From Aquificota bacterium (GTDB lineage Bacteria > Aquificota > Aquificia > Aquificales > Aquificaceae), in the NCBI GenBank assembly GCA_013153495.1, contig JAADEH010000008.1, positions 21,138 to 85,137 on the forward strand: DNA of 64,000 bases. The letters run 5' to 3'. Positions 51,181-60,677 of this stretch are shown piece after piece; positions within the stretch are counted from its first letter, which is position 1; every line of letters begins with the position of its first letter. The notes under the pieces were generated by a model. It did not search any database and was not told the DNA's origin. It saw only the letters and a program-made list of their open reading frames with translations. Made by a program: the position numbers and the translations under genes.

Positions 51181-52140
51181 TCAAATTTTAGCCAGCTCGT
51201 CCTTAATCTTTTGTATCGTATCCACGGGAAGAGGCTGGAAACCGTATTTACCCGCAAGATAATAACTTGCCCAGTCCCCCACGTGTATCAGGTCCAAGGT
51301 TCTTGCAAGATAGGAGTTTCCGTCCCCGCCCACGACCGTGGGAACTATCCCCAAATCCTTCAGAAGCTTTATCGTTATATCGACCCTCGCCCTAATCCTG
51401 TCGTGGTCCTTGGGGTCAAACATAACCACGTATGCAAACTTGTTTCTAAGCTCCGCATTTTCCCAACCCATAACCTCGTTGTGGTGCATCTCCGGAAGAA
51501 CAGCTCTGTAAGCGGGTGTTTTGGAGTTTTCGTTTATCTGCGTTTTCCACCTGAAAGCCACCGCAGAAGTCAGCGGTGTGGAGTATATCACGGGGACATA
51601 TCCGTATAGCCTTTGAGCTATGTCTTCTCCCTTTGACTTGATTTCCTCGTAGCGGGACTTTAAGTTCTCCCTTGCGTCCTCAAGCTCCTCCTTATCTATT
51701 CCCAGCAGGCAGAGAACCTTGGAAAGCATAAATCCCAGAGCGAACCTCGGAACGTATCCCTCCGGGACCTTGAGATGTAAAACTCCGCTACTCTTGGCAA
51801 GCTCCTCGAGCTTACCGCCCGAGCTTATACACACTACGGTAGCCTGTCTCTCTACAGCTTCCTTAAAACTGCTCAAAGTCTCTTCCGTGTTTCCACTGTA
51901 GCTTATACACACTACGAGGTGTTCCTCACCCTTAACGCAGTTGGGAAGTCCATATCCCCTGTGAGTTAGTGCGGGAACTTTGCAACCTCTGTGCTCGAGC
52001 CAGCTCTTTGCAATATCACCCACTATGCCCGACCCCCCCATACCGCAGAAGGTAACCGTGTGGTATAGGGAAAGGTCAACCTCCGTCTTCTCCCACTCGA
52101 GCTGTTCCGGGAAGCTCTTAAGCATTTGCTCGGGACTCAT
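51181..52140 (-). CDS. Bifunctional phosphoglucose/phosphomannose isomerase
   Basis: 319 residues of the archaeal/thermophile PGI/PMI family. VTFCGMGGSGIVGDIAKSWLE and VCISYSGNTEETLSSF are the SIS-domain signatures; PEMHHNEVMGWEN contains the catalytic Glu-His region. Interconverts fructose-6-P with glucose-6-P or mannose-6-P. Overlaps trm1 by 4 nt. Confidence 0.9.
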   Translation of the reverse strand: MSPEQMLKSFPEQLEWEKTEVDLSLYHTVTFCGMGGSGIVGDIAKSWLEHRGCKVPALTHRGYGLPNCVKGEEHLVVCISYSGNTEETLSSFKEAVERQATVVCISSGGKLEELAKSSGVLHLKVPEGYVPRFALGFMLSKVLCLLGIDKEELEDARENLKSRYEEIKSKGEDIAQRLYGYVPVIYSTPLTSAVAFRWKTQINENSKTPAYRAVLPEMHHNEVMGWENAELRNKFAYVVMFDPKDHDRIRARVDITIKLLKDLGIVPTVVGGDGNSYLARTLDLIHVGDWASYYLAGKYGFQPLPVDTIQKIKDELAKI

Positions 52141-53312
52141 CGCACCCCTCCTTTAAAACGCCGTTCTATTATACCCTTAAGCTCGCAGGACTTTTCAAGA
52201 ACATCCCTGTGGGAGAGCTTCGTCCTGAACCCATCACCTTCAAAGTGCGTCCTCACCCCTTCGAAGAAATCCACCACCTTTCTTATAGGTGGCTGTTGGG
52301 GTATCCCCACCTTCTCCGAGAGCTTGGACACCATGTAAAAACCTACCGTCTGTAGCCCCGACTCTTCTTTTATAAGAGAGGTTATCCTTTTGGTTTCCTT
52401 GCTCACCTCTTCCCTCTCCTGAGCTTCCCTGAACAGGAAGTCCGTAAACTCCTCGTCCCAAAGCTTACCGAGCCACATAGGACCACCCACGCTGAAGCGC
52501 GTCCCGCACACGGGACAGAACTCTTTTATTTTTAAAACGTCAAAGACCGCTTCGCGGTTCATACAGTTAAAGCAGTAGAGGACATAACCCATTTGCTCCA
52601 TTAGGGAGTTCGTCAGCTTAGCTCCTCTGTCTTTTACAAAAAAGAGTTTGAAGTAATGCAGGTGGGAGTATGCGAATATGGGAACCATCGCTATGTCGTG
52701 CTGAGCGGACAGTTCTATCACCTTCTTTATAAGAATTCTTATGCCGACCTCGTGCTTGAATTCGTTCCTGAGTGGCTTTGCCCCATACCTTCTAAGGCAG
52801 GTTTTAGGATAGGTTCCCGAAAGGGGTGCTGTGTCCGTTGCGGTAAGGCTCAGAATACCACCTCTCTTCATACTCAAAGCCACCGACTCGACAAATGGAA
52901 CGGGAGTTCCGAAAGGGTCCAGGTCAACGTAATCAAATCCGAAGCCCCAGCTTTTTCTAAGAAAGAAGTTGGCATCTTCCCTGTGTATCTCATACCTATC
53001 CGCGGGTATTTCGTTAAGCCGGAAGTTTTCCTTCATTATTCGGGTTGCCTCTTCATTTATGTCGTTGGCAAATACCTTACCGACGCAGTCGGTCTCTTTA
53101 AGAAACCTTATAGACCTTATACCGCTTGCGGATAGGGGGTCCGCCACCATGAGTTCCCTACCGAGCTTCGAGCACAGATACGCAAGCCCTAAGACCGCAA
53201 GGTCCCTGTTGACCCTCATCTTGGGGTTGTAAAAGACGGGCATGTCGGAGGATACGATTTCCCGAAGTTCGGGAACGAGGATTTGAGCCTTTCCCTCTCG
53301 GACCGTTTTCAT
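52137..53312 (-). CDS. trm1: tRNA (guanine-26 N2)-dimethyltransferase Trm1
   Basis: 391 residues. SAM-binding VADPLSASGIRSIRFL and DYVDLDPFGTPVPFVESVALSMKRGGILSLTATDTAPL; zinc-type motif CFNCMN...CPVCGTRF. Trm1 belongs to Archaea and Eukarya and is known in bacteria chiefly from Aquifex. Methylates G26 (and G27 in the Aquifex enzyme). Lies immediately downstream of tRNA-Leu. Contains an ACCGC hairpin at 52546-52558. Confidence 0.93.
   Translation of the reverse strand: MKTVREGKAQILVPELREIVSSDMPVFYNPKMRVNRDLAVLGLAYLCSKLGRELMVADPLSASGIRSIRFLKETDCVGKVFANDINEEATRIMKENFRLNEIPADRYEIHREDANFFLRKSWGFGFDYVDLDPFGTPVPFVESVALSMKRGGILSLTATDTAPLSGTYPKTCLRRYGAKPLRNEFKHEVGIRILIKKVIELSAQHDIAMVPIFAYSHLHYFKLFFVKDRGAKLTNSLMEQMGYVLYCFNCMNREAVFDVLKIKEFCPVCGTRFSVGGPMWLGKLWDEEFTDFLFREAQEREEVSKETKRITSLIKEESGLQTVGFYMVSKLSEKVGIPQQPPIRKVVDFFEGVRTHFEGDGFRTKLSHRDVLEKSCELKGIIERRFKGGVR
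52546..52558. repeat. ACCGC-TTC-GCGGT hairpin, copy 5 (inside trm1)
   Basis: Same 13-nt palindrome as in tsaC, including the AAAG before it. Encodes NREAV on the minus strand. Confidence 0.7.
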
Positions 53313-53322
53313 ATTTTTCTCA

Positions 53323-53406
53323 TGGGGGTACCGGGAGTCGAACCCGGACGGCCTTTCGGCCCGCGGATTTTAAGTCCGCTGCGTCTGCCAGTTCCGCCAT
53401 ACCCCC
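53323..53406 (-). tRNA. tRNA-Leu(UAA)
   Basis: 84-nt cloverleaf. Acceptor stem GGGGGTA/TACCCCC with discriminator A, D-arm, anticodon arm GCGGA-CTTAAAA-TCCGC with anticodon TAA, a long class II variable arm (GGCCGAAAGGCC), and T-arm CCGGG-TTCGACT-CCCGG. The 3' CCA is not encoded. A TATAAT (minus, 53417-53422) lies 10 nt before the 5' end. Confidence 0.96.
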
Positions 53407-53431
53407 TGCAATTTTTATTATAATTGGAAAA

Positions 53432-53830
53432 ATGCTAAGAAACCTTTTCCTTGCGGTGTTGTTGCTCGCAGGTCTATCCTTTTCCCAGAAAGACCAGACA
53501 TCTTTCTTAGGTATGTATTTCTCCAACACCATTCCCTACATGAAAGACTCCTTTCCCGTAAAGGTTGCGGACTTTACAAGCGTTTACTACGCTCACTTTA
53601 TAGGCTACTTAAAGATGTATAACGAAGGCAAAAGCTACCCCAAAGCCTACGGTGAGGCAGTTCGTGAGGCTGAAAAATCTTTCAAAGCTCTTGCGGATAA
53701 GACCTGTGATAAGTATCCCTTCAGCGCTGTGATGGACGTTAGGCTGAATACGGTTGACATAAAGGATGTAGGACTCCTTTTTATATTTAACGGAGTTCTC
53801 GTTTGCATCGACTTCGTCTATAAGCGTTGA
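53432..53830 (+). CDS. Exported hypothetical protein
   Basis: 132 residues. Signal peptide about 1-18 (LFLAVLLLAGLSFSQ). The mature part has two cysteines (about 93 and 126) and a hydrophobic strand-rich end (VGLLFIFNGVLVCIDFVYKR). No family recognised. TATAAT at 53419-53424, 7 nt before the ATG, overlaps the tRNA promoter. Confidence 0.55.
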   Translation: MLRNLFLAVLLLAGLSFSQKDQTSFLGMYFSNTIPYMKDSFPVKVADFTSVYYAHFIGYLKMYNEGKSYPKAYGEAVREAEKSFKALADKTCDKYPFSAVMDVRLNTVDIKDVGLLFIFNGVLVCIDFVYKR

Positions 53831-53857
53831 AAGACTTAAATTAATACCGTAACCCCC

Positions 53858-55204
53858 ATGAGAGACCCTATAGTTGCAATCGCTACTCCTTTCGGTGAGA
53901 GTGCTATCGGGATGGTTCGCCTGACGGGCAAAGGTGTTCTTGAAATAGCTCAAAAACACTTTAAAACGAGTAAACCCATCAAGCCCCGCTATGCCCACTA
54001 CGGAGAGCTTCTGGACGAAAAGGGGGAAGTTCTCGACGAGGGAGTTTTAGTCTATTACAAAGCTCCCCACAGCTACACCGGGGAGGACATGGTGGAAATC
54101 TCCCTTCACGGGAACCCTTTGATTTTGAAAAAGGCGGTTGAGCTATTCCTAAAGGCAGGATGCAGACTTGCACAGCCGGGAGAGTTTACTAAAAGAGCAT
54201 TCCTCAGCGGAAAGCTCGACCTCACCCAGGCGGAGGCGGTGGCAGAGCTAATCTCTGCAAAAACAGACCTCGCCCGCAAGGTAGCCCTCAGACAACTTCA
54301 GGGAGAACTCAGCAAATACATAAGACCGCTCAGGGAAAGCCTTTTAGAGCTTTGTGCCTACGTAGAAGCGGACATAGAGTTTTCCGAGGAGGACATACCT
54401 ACTCTGTCGAAGGAACAGGTAATTGAGCTGGTGAGCAAGGTTATAGAAGGCATAGACAAACTGCTCAAAACCGCAAAAACGGGTAAACTCATAAGGGAAG
54501 GCATAAAGCTGGCTATAGTGGGAAAACCAAATGTTGGAAAATCTTCCCTGTTTAACGCCTTACTCAAAGAAGATAGAGCCATAGTAACCGACATAGAGGG
54601 AACTACAAGAGACTTCATAGAGGAGAGCCTCAACCTGAGAGGCATTCCCGTCAGACTGATAGACACGGCAGGTATAAGACAAACCTCGGACCCGGTGGAA
54701 AAGATAGGAGTTCAAAGAAGCCTGAAGAAAATAGAGGAGGCAGACGTTATTCTCTTTGTAGTCGATGCCTCTTCATCTCTTACCGAGGAAGACCTCCGCA
54801 TATACGAGACGGTTAAAAATAGAGACCTCATAGTTGTCCTGAACAAAATAGACCTCGGAGAGGTCGTTCCCCTTGAAATTTTTAAGGGACATTCTATAAT
54901 AAAAGTCAGTGCCCTCACAGGCACGGGACTACAGAACCTTGAAGAGGAAATTCTCAAAAAGGCAGGAGCAATAGCTCAGGAAGGATTAAACATATATGTG
55001 TCGCTCAGACATGAAGAGCTTCTCAGAAAGTCAAAGGAAGTCCTTGAAAGTTTTCTGGAAAGATACAGGGAGGAGGACATAAGTCCGGAGATAGCTATGC
55101 TGGACATAAGGGAAGCGTCCGATTGCTTGGGAGAGATAGTAGGAGAGGTAACCACCGAGGACATCCTCGGAAATATATTCTCGAGATTTTGCATAGGAAA
55201 ATAA
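53858..55204 (+). CDS. mnmE: tRNA modification GTPase MnmE
   Basis: 448 residues. N-terminal folate-binding domain, then the G domain with [32 protein letters not shown] and NKID, and the C-terminal CIGK that ends the protein. With MnmG it installs the 5-carboxymethylaminomethyl group on wobble U34. First gene of mnmE-rho-rpmE-prfA. Confidence 0.96.
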   Translation: MRDPIVAIATPFGESAIGMVRLTGKGVLEIAQKHFKTSKPIKPRYAHYGELLDEKGEVLDEGVLVYYKAPHSYTGEDMVEISLHGNPLILKKAVELFLKAGCRLAQPGEFTKRAFLSGKLDLTQAEAVAELISAKTDLARKVALRQLQGELSKYIRPLRESLLELCAYVEADIEFSEEDIPTLSKEQVIELVSKVIEGIDKLLKTAKTGKLIREGIKLAIVGKPNVGKSSLFNALLKEDRAIVTDIEGTTRDFIEESLNLRGIPVRLIDTAGIRQTSDPVEKIGVQRSLKKIEEADVILFVVDASSSLTEEDLRIYETVKNRDLIVVLNKIDLGEVVPLEIFKGHSIIKVSALTGTGLQNLEEEILKKAGAIAQEGLNIYVSLRHEELLRKSKEVLESFLERYREEDISPEIAMLDIREASDCLGEIVGEVTTEDILGNIFSRFCIGK

Positions 55205-55217
55205 CCAGGAGGAAGAG

Positions 55218-56498
55218 ATGCAGGAGCTTCAGAAGATTTACACCCTCGAAGAGCTGAAAAAGATGACCCTTCACGAACTCCAGAAACTCGGTAAGGAGAT
55301 AGGTCTGAGCAGAACCACCGGTCTGAAGAAAGAAGAGCTTATAGAGAGGATTTTGGAGACCCAAGCGAAGGACGGGGGTCTCGTTTTTGTTAAGGGGGTC
55401 CTTGAGATACTCCCCGAAGGATACGGCTTTATGAGAAGTGCCCAGAACAACTACATGCCCAGCTGGGAGGACGTGTATGTGGCACCCTCCCAAATTAAAA
55501 AGTTCGGACTCAGGACGGGAGATACCATAGTAGGCTTTGCCCGACTTCCCAAGGAAGGAGAAAAGTATAAAGCCCTGATAAAGATGGAAGCGGTAAACGG
55601 ACTCCCCGCAGAACCGGAGGTTCTCCGTTCAAGACCCACCTTCGACAAACTCACTCCCTACCACCCGACCGAGAGGTTCAACCTCGAGTTCGACCCGAGA
55701 GAGCTATCCACGAGAGTTATAAGCCTCGTAGCTCCCATAGGAAAGGGACAGAGGGGAATGATAGTTGCACCCCCCAAGGCAGGAAAGACCGTTCTACTCC
55801 AGAAGATTTCAAGAGCGCTGATAGAAAACCATCCGGAAGTCCACCTGATAATACTCCTTATAGACGAAAGACCTGAAGAAGTTACCGAGATGAGACGCAT
55901 AGTTGGGGACGGAGCGGAAGTTATAGCCTCAACCTTCGACGAACCTCCCGAAAGACACATGCAGGTTGCGGAGCTGGTAATAGAGAAGGCAAAGAGGCTC
56001 GTTGAATTGAAACAGGATGTGGTTATACTCCTCGACTCCATGACGAGGTTTGCGAGAGCTTCAAACGCCGTTACACCGCCCACCGGAAGGGTTCTCTCCG
56101 GAGGTATAGAGGCTACCGCCCTTCAGAGACCGAAAAAGTTCTTCGGTGCTGCGAGGAACATAGAGGAAGGAGGTTCCCTCACTATAATAGCCACAGCCCT
56201 CATAGAGACAGGCTCGAGGATGGACGACGTCATATACGAAGAGTTCAAGGGAACAGGAAACATGGAGATACACCTCGACAGAAGACTTATGGAGAGGAGG
56301 GTGTTCCCCGCAATAAACATAGAAAAGTCGGGAACCAGAAAGGAGGAGCTTTTGGTGGAAGACTGGGAGCTTCAGAGGATGTGGGTTCTCAGGAAGTTCC
56401 TTGCCACCATGGATGCGGTGGAAGCCATGGAGTTCCTCTTGGACAAACTCAAGAGGTTCAAGACAAACAGAGAGTTCCTAAAGGCTATGAATGCGTAG
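55218..56498 (+). CDS. rho: Transcription termination factor Rho
   Basis: 426 residues. Rho-N ([24 protein letters not shown]), RNA-binding cold-shock domain (GFMRS...[12 protein letters not shown]), and ATPase with [14 protein letters not shown] (Walker A), [16 protein letters not shown] and [15 protein letters not shown] (Walker B). Shine-Dalgarno AGGAGGAAGAG. Confidence 0.97.
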   Translation: MQELQKIYTLEELKKMTLHELQKLGKEIGLSRTTGLKKEELIERILETQAKDGGLVFVKGVLEILPEGYGFMRSAQNNYMPSWEDVYVAPSQIKKFGLRTGDTIVGFARLPKEGEKYKALIKMEAVNGLPAEPEVLRSRPTFDKLTPYHPTERFNLEFDPRELSTRVISLVAPIGKGQRGMIVAPPKAGKTVLLQKISRALIENHPEVHLIILLIDERPEEVTEMRRIVGDGAEVIASTFDEPPERHMQVAELVIEKAKRLVELKQDVVILLDSMTRFARASNAVTPPTGRVLSGGIEATALQRPKKFFGAARNIEEGGSLTIIATALIETGSRMDDVIYEEFKGTGNMEIHLDRRLMERRVFPAINIEKSGTRKEELLVEDWELQRMWVLRKFLATMDAVEAMEFLLDKLKRFKTNREFLKAMNA

Positions 56499-56531
56499 TA
56501 TAATACTTAGCTCGCTGACGGAGGTTCGAAG

Positions 56532-56732
56532 ATGAAGCAGGGAATACACCCGGAGGTTCAACCCACAACATTCGTGTGCGGTTGCGGAAATACCTTCACA
56601 CTACTTTCAACTAAAGGCGGAACGGTTCATGTTGAGGTGTGCAATCAGTGCCACCCCTTCTACACCGGGAAGCTCAGGCTAAAGCCCGCCTTCCTTGAAC
56701 TCACAGCTCCCGGTGAAAAGAAGGAAGGTTGA
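56532..56732 (+). CDS. rpmE: 50S ribosomal protein L31
   Basis: 66 residues, zinc-binding type with CGCG near the N-terminus and [11 protein letters not shown]. Shine-Dalgarno GGAGGTTCGAAG. The stop overlaps the prfA ATG (TGATG). Confidence 0.96.
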   Translation: MKQGIHPEVQPTTFVCGCGNTFTLLSTKGGTVHVEVCNQCHPFYTGKLRLKPAFLELTAPGEKKEG

Positions 56733-57817
56733 TGCTCAAAAAGGAGCTTATAGATAAGCTCGAGAAGCTCTCCCTCAAATACAGGAAGTTAGAAGAAGAG
56801 CTATCTAAACCCGAAGTTATACAGGACATAAAGAAGTATAGGGAGCTTAGCAGGGAGCATAAAGAACTCTCCGAGCTGTATGAAACCTACAACGAATACA
56901 AGAAGCTCAAGGAAGAGCTTAAAGAAGCTAAAGAACTCCTCAAAAGCCCGGAACCCGAAATGAGGGAGCTTGCCCAGGAAGAGGTGGAAAAGCTCACCCA
57001 ACGCATAAGCGAACTTGAGGAGAGGCTGAAGATACTCCTTATACCCAAGGACCCCAACGACTCCAAAAACGTCATTTTGGAGATAAGAGCGGGAACAGGT
57101 GGAGAGGAGGCGGCGCTCTTCGTGGCAGACCTGCTCAGGATGTATCAGAAGTATGCAGAAGACAAGGGATGGAAGTTTAACATACTCAGCGCTAACAAAA
57201 CCGGTTTGGGAGGATATAAGGAGGTTATAGCCCTTGTTGAAGGGGAAGGAGCCTACTCGAGGCTAAAATACGAAAGCGGAGTTCACAGGGTTCAGAGAAT
57301 TCCCGTAACGGAGTCCGGGGGACGCATACACACCTCAACCGCAACGGTTGCGGTTCTCCCCGAGGCGGACGAGGCGGACGTGGAGATAAACCCCCAGGAC
57401 CTTAAGATAGAGACCTTCAGAGCTTCGGGTGCGGGCGGTCAATACGTCAACACCACGGAAACCGCAGTTCGTATAACCCACATACCCACAGGCATAGTTG
57501 TTTCCTGTCAGGACGAGAGGTCTCAGTTCCAGAACAAGCAAAAAGCCTTGAAGATACTATACGCAAAGCTGAAGGACTTTTACGAGAGAAAGAAGAGGGA
57601 GGAAATAGCCAAGGAGAGGAAGGAGCAAGTGGGAACGGGTGAAAGGAGCGAGAAGATAAGGACTTACAACTTTCCCCAGAACAGGGTTACGGACCACAGA
57701 ATAAACCTGACCCTCTACAAACTTCAGGATGTTCTCGAAGGCAAGCTCGACGAACTCATAGACGCTCTGAGAGCAAAGGAACTCGAAGAAAGGCTTAAGC
57801 TCGTGGAAACTTCCTGA
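56732..57817 (+). CDS. prfA: Peptide chain release factor 1
   Basis: 361 residues from the ATG at 56732; a TTG one codon earlier is less likely. Codon-recognition region [14 protein letters not shown] and the universal GGQ in [21 protein letters not shown]. Reads UAA and UAG. Its stop abuts the convergent minE stop with no gap. Confidence 0.96.
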   Translation: MLKKELIDKLEKLSLKYRKLEEELSKPEVIQDIKKYRELSREHKELSELYETYNEYKKLKEELKEAKELLKSPEPEMRELAQEEVEKLTQRISELEERLKILLIPKDPNDSKNVILEIRAGTGGEEAALFVADLLRMYQKYAEDKGWKFNILSANKTGLGGYKEVIALVEGEGAYSRLKYESGVHRVQRIPVTESGGRIHTSTATVAVLPEADEADVEINPQDLKIETFRASGAGGQYVNTTETAVRITHIPTGIVVSCQDERSQFQNKQKALKILYAKLKDFYERKKREEIAKERKEQVGTGERSEKIRTYNFPQNRVTDHRINLTLYKLQDVLEGKLDELIDALRAKELEERLKLVETS

Positions 57818-58066
57818 TTACCCTTTAAAGGGTATGCTTATGCGTAGCTCTTCCCTCTGGTCCTCGTTCTTTTCTAGCTCTACCTCTATTCCCCGAGCAT
57901 CAAACTGCGGATATTTAGAGAATAGGGATATTAGGTCTTCCCTGAGTTTATCCACAATGTTGGGAGGTAGTCCTTGCCTCTCGTAACTCAGAACGAGCAT
58001 CAGCCTCTGCTTAGCAACTTCCTTGCTTTTTCTCCTAATCCAAGACAGCAAGACCTCACCCTCCAA
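57818..58066 (-). CDS. minE: Cell-division topological specificity factor MinE
   Basis: 82 residues with the MinE C-terminal pattern (RLMLVLSYERQGLPPNIVDKLREDLISLFSKYPQFD). Overlaps minD by 11 nt; order minC-minD-minE. Confidence 0.88.
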   Translation of the reverse strand: MEGEVLLSWIRRKSKEVAKQRLMLVLSYERQGLPPNIVDKLREDLISLFSKYPQFDARGIEVELEKNEDQREELRISIPFKG

Positions 58067-58853
58067 AGAGCCTACTTAGGAACCCTTCCTTCTCTCCGTA
58101 TCTCTCGAAGGGAACTTCTTCCCCGAGCGTTCTCTTGGCAATGTCCATTATAGCCTTCGCAGCGTTGTATTTGTGGTGGAGAACTATCGGCTCTCCTCTG
58201 TTGGTAAAGTCCACCAGCTTCTCTTCCTCGGGTATTACTCCTATCAGAGGAGCTTTGAGTATGTCTATAATGTCCTCCACCGAGAGCATCTCGCCCCTCT
58301 TTACCATCTTCCATCTTATTCTGTTTACAATTACCCAGTAGTCTTCTTTATTCATGCTCTCCAAAAGACCTATAACCCTATCCGCATCTCTGACCGAGGA
58401 GACTTCCGGATTTACCACTATGTAAGCTTTGTCGGACGGGGTTACCGCTATCTTGAAACCCTGCTCTATACCTGCTGGAGAGTCTATGATGATGAAGTCA
58501 AACTCACCGCTTTCCTTTATCTCGTTTACCAACTCGAGCCACCTATCCGTGTTGACCGCATCCTTATTCTTGGTCTGGTTTGCAGGGAGCAGGAAGAGGT
58601 TCAAACCCCTCTTGTCCTTAACGAAAGCTTTGTTTGCTGGAACCCTGCCCTCCAAGACGTCGAGAATGTCGTAAACTATCCTGTTTTCGAGACCGAGTAT
58701 CATGTCAAGGTTTCTTAGACCTATGTCCGCATCTATGAGAAGGACCTTCTTACCCAGCTTAGCCAAGGCTACCCCGAGGTTAGCGGTGAGCGTCGTTTTC
58801 CCGACTCCTCCCTTTCCCGAGGTAACCACTATTACCTCTGTCATTACTCCCAC
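58056..58853 (-). CDS. minD: Septum site-determining ATPase MinD
   Basis: 265 residues. Deviant Walker A KGGVGKTTLTANLG, DADIGLRNLD, and the C-terminal amphipathic helix GFLSRLFGG. Begins 1 nt after minC. Confidence 0.96.
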   Translation of the reverse strand: MGVMTEVIVVTSGKGGVGKTTLTANLGVALAKLGKKVLLIDADIGLRNLDMILGLENRIVYDILDVLEGRVPANKAFVKDKRGLNLFLLPANQTKNKDAVNTDRWLELVNEIKESGEFDFIIIDSPAGIEQGFKIAVTPSDKAYIVVNPEVSSVRDADRVIGLLESMNKEDYWVIVNRIRWKMVKRGEMLSVEDIIDILKAPLIGVIPEEEKLVDFTNRGEPIVLHHKYNAAKAIMDIAKRTLGEEVPFERYGEKEGFLSRLFGG

Positions 58854-58854
58854 C

Positions 58855-59433
58855 TCATACCTTTTCTAAAACTATCATACCATCTTCAACTCGTGCCACT
58901 TCAGGGTAGCCCGGGGATACCCTCTCGGACTCTTCAGATATAGCTATCTTCTTTCCTATCCTTATCTGCTGAGGCTCCATTTTTAGAGCCACGACCACAG
59001 CTTCTTCGTCCCCGAGGGCACCCGCTATGGCTATACCCCTCAGCGTCCCCATAATAATAATATTACCTACCGCTACAACTTGAGCATCTTTGTTCACGTC
59101 TCCTAAAACGAGGACGTCTCCGTTGTGTTCTACCTTCTGTCCGGACCTCAGAGATTTGTCCACCACCAAAAGCCTATCGCTTCTGACCTCTTTTCTCTTC
59201 TCCTTGGAACCTATTCGTTTTATGCTTTCTAAGCTCAGCTCCTTTAGGAAGTCTTCAAGCTCTTCAATCCAATCGGGGGGAAGGTCCTGCGGGTTCTCTA
59301 TAATGAAGTAGCTACCCTGAAAGAGCTTACCCTTGACTTTACTCTTTATCTCTTCCTTGAGGGAATTTAAGTCCTTTGCCTCCTTTATCCTGATGGATAT
59401 TACCGGAAGCGTTACACCCCTTATGTCTATCAC
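58855..59433 (-). CDS. minC: Septum site-determining protein MinC
   Basis: 192 residues. C-terminal beta-helix domain (RSGQKVEHNGDVLVLGDVNKDAQVVAVGNIIIMGTLRG) and a short N-terminal domain. With MinDE it prevents polar division. Confidence 0.92.
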   Translation of the reverse strand: MIDIRGVTLPVISIRIKEAKDLNSLKEEIKSKVKGKLFQGSYFIIENPQDLPPDWIEELEDFLKELSLESIKRIGSKEKRKEVRSDRLLVVDKSLRSGQKVEHNGDVLVLGDVNKDAQVVAVGNIIIMGTLRGIAIAGALGDEEAVVVALKMEPQQIRIGKKIAISEESERVSPGYPEVARVEDGMIVLEKV

Positions 59434-59450
59434 CTTAAAACCTAATTATA

Positions 59451-60359
59451 TCAGTGGTGGTGGTGATGGTGCAGGTGTCCCGTGTGCTTGAGCAGGGGAC
59501 AGGAAGGTGGACAGGAGTATCCTTCCCTCTCTATCTGAATGGTAGTGTGGTCTATCCCGAACCTCTGAACCGACTCCTCTATATTCCTGAGTATGTCGTT
59601 ACAGGCATTTATGTCGCTCACCACCACATGAGCGGTCAAGATTACGTTCCCCGAAGTTATGGACCAAACGTGAAGGTCGTGAACATCTATCACACCCGGA
59701 ACTTTCCTTATCTCCCTCTCTACCTCCTCCGGGTCTATGCTTGCAGGAACGAGTTCTAAGAGAACGTTCAAAGAGTCTTTAAGAACCGAGTATGCACCCG
59801 GCAGAATTAAGAGAGCTATCGCCACGCTCAGTATTGGGTCCGCAAGGTAAAAGCCCCAGAAGGTAACAGCAAGACCTGCAAGTATAGCAGCAACTGACCC
59901 CAGCGTGTCGGTTACCACATGCAAAAAGGCAGCCTTCACGTTTATGTTCTCCTCAGAAGTCTTAAAGAGCAGATATCCCGCAATCAGGTTTATAACGAGA
60001 CCTACGGTAGCTATAAAAAGCATCTGGGGACCCAGAACAGGCTCCGGATTTAAAAACCTGTGAAAAGCCTCGTAGGCTATGTATCCTATGAGAGCTATCA
60101 GAAAGACCCCGTTTATGAAAGCAGCAAGCACCTCGAGCCTGTAAAGACCGTAGGTCATCCTCTTTCCCTTTGCCCGCTGAACGAGTATTTGAGCCACCAG
60201 GGCTATGAGCAAGGACACGCTGTCGGTTAGCATGTGCCCCGCATCGGAAAGGAGAGCAAGACTGTTTGTTAAAAACCCGCCTATAAGCTCTACGAAAGCA
60301 AAGGAAAATATGAGAACGAAGCTAAACCCTAAGACCTTTATACTGTTGCTCCTGTCCAT
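59451..60359 (-). CDS. Cation diffusion facilitator with a histidine tail
   Basis: 302 residues, six membrane helices. SDAGHMLTD and HVVTDTLGS are the HxxxD zinc sites of helices 2 and 5; the C-terminal domain is ferredoxin-like. The last residues form HTGHLHHHHHH, a natural His-rich tail, preceded by CPPSCPLLKHTG. Probably a Zn2+/Co2+ efflux pump of the CzcD/ZitB type. Divided from the 38-residue gene by 3 nt. Confidence 0.92.
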   Translation of the reverse strand: MDRSNSIKVLGFSFVLIFSFAFVELIGGFLTNSLALLSDAGHMLTDSVSLLIALVAQILVQRAKGKRMTYGLYRLEVLAAFINGVFLIALIGYIAYEAFHRFLNPEPVLGPQMLFIATVGLVINLIAGYLLFKTSEENINVKAAFLHVVTDTLGSVAAILAGLAVTFWGFYLADPILSVAIALLILPGAYSVLKDSLNVLLELVPASIDPEEVEREIRKVPGVIDVHDLHVWSITSGNVILTAHVVVSDINACNDILRNIEESVQRFGIDHTTIQIEREGYSCPPSCPLLKHTGHLHHHHHH

Positions 60360-60362
60360 AAT

Positions 60363-60479
60363 TCAAACCTTGGAAGTTCCTCTATCCTCCTTAATAACCC
60401 TGAACGCTATTACGAATGCCCATAGGGTGAAGGCTATAACGAGAATAGCTACACCGGCATAGGCTATAAAATCATTCAT
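60363..60479 (-). CDS. 38-residue single-pass membrane protein
   Basis: ATG at 60479. One helix (about 4-26, FIAYAGVAILVIAFTLWAFVIAF) and a basic/acidic tail (RVIKEDRGTSKV). Overlaps the preceding 66-residue gene by 8 nt and ends just before the cation facilitator gene. Likely part of this run; function unknown. Confidence 0.5.
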   Translation of the reverse strand: MNDFIAYAGVAILVIAFTLWAFVIAFRVIKEDRGTSKV

Positions 60480-60672
60480 CTTCCAGCCTCCTTATTAACT
60501 TCTCAATCTTCAAATATAGAGCTAATGCAAGAAGCAACCAAACAATTTCCACCCATATACCAGCGGAGAATAGAAAGGCAAATATAGGCTCATTTAGCCT
60601 GCCTATGGGACTCAGGACTCCCCCACCCGTGGTGAGTATAAAGATACCTATCTCTTTTAAAGCTTCCTCCAT
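60472..60672 (-). CDS. Small membrane protein
   Basis: 66 residues from ATG 60672 (MEEALKEIGIFILTTGGG). One or two membrane helices (about 29-54, FAFLFSAGIWVEIVWLLLALALYL) and a charged C-terminus. An open reading frame extends upstream into mlaE but is not coding there. Five nt after the mlaE stop. Confidence 0.55.
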   Translation of the reverse strand: MEEALKEIGIFILTTGGGVLSPIGRLNEPIFAFLFSAGIWVEIVWLLLALALYLKIEKLIRRLEDE

Positions 60673-60677
60673 GATAC

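Noticed and set aside
53320..53532. 70-residue minus-strand ORF over the tRNA
   Set aside because: It reads through tRNA-Leu(UAA), which explains the conserved sequence.
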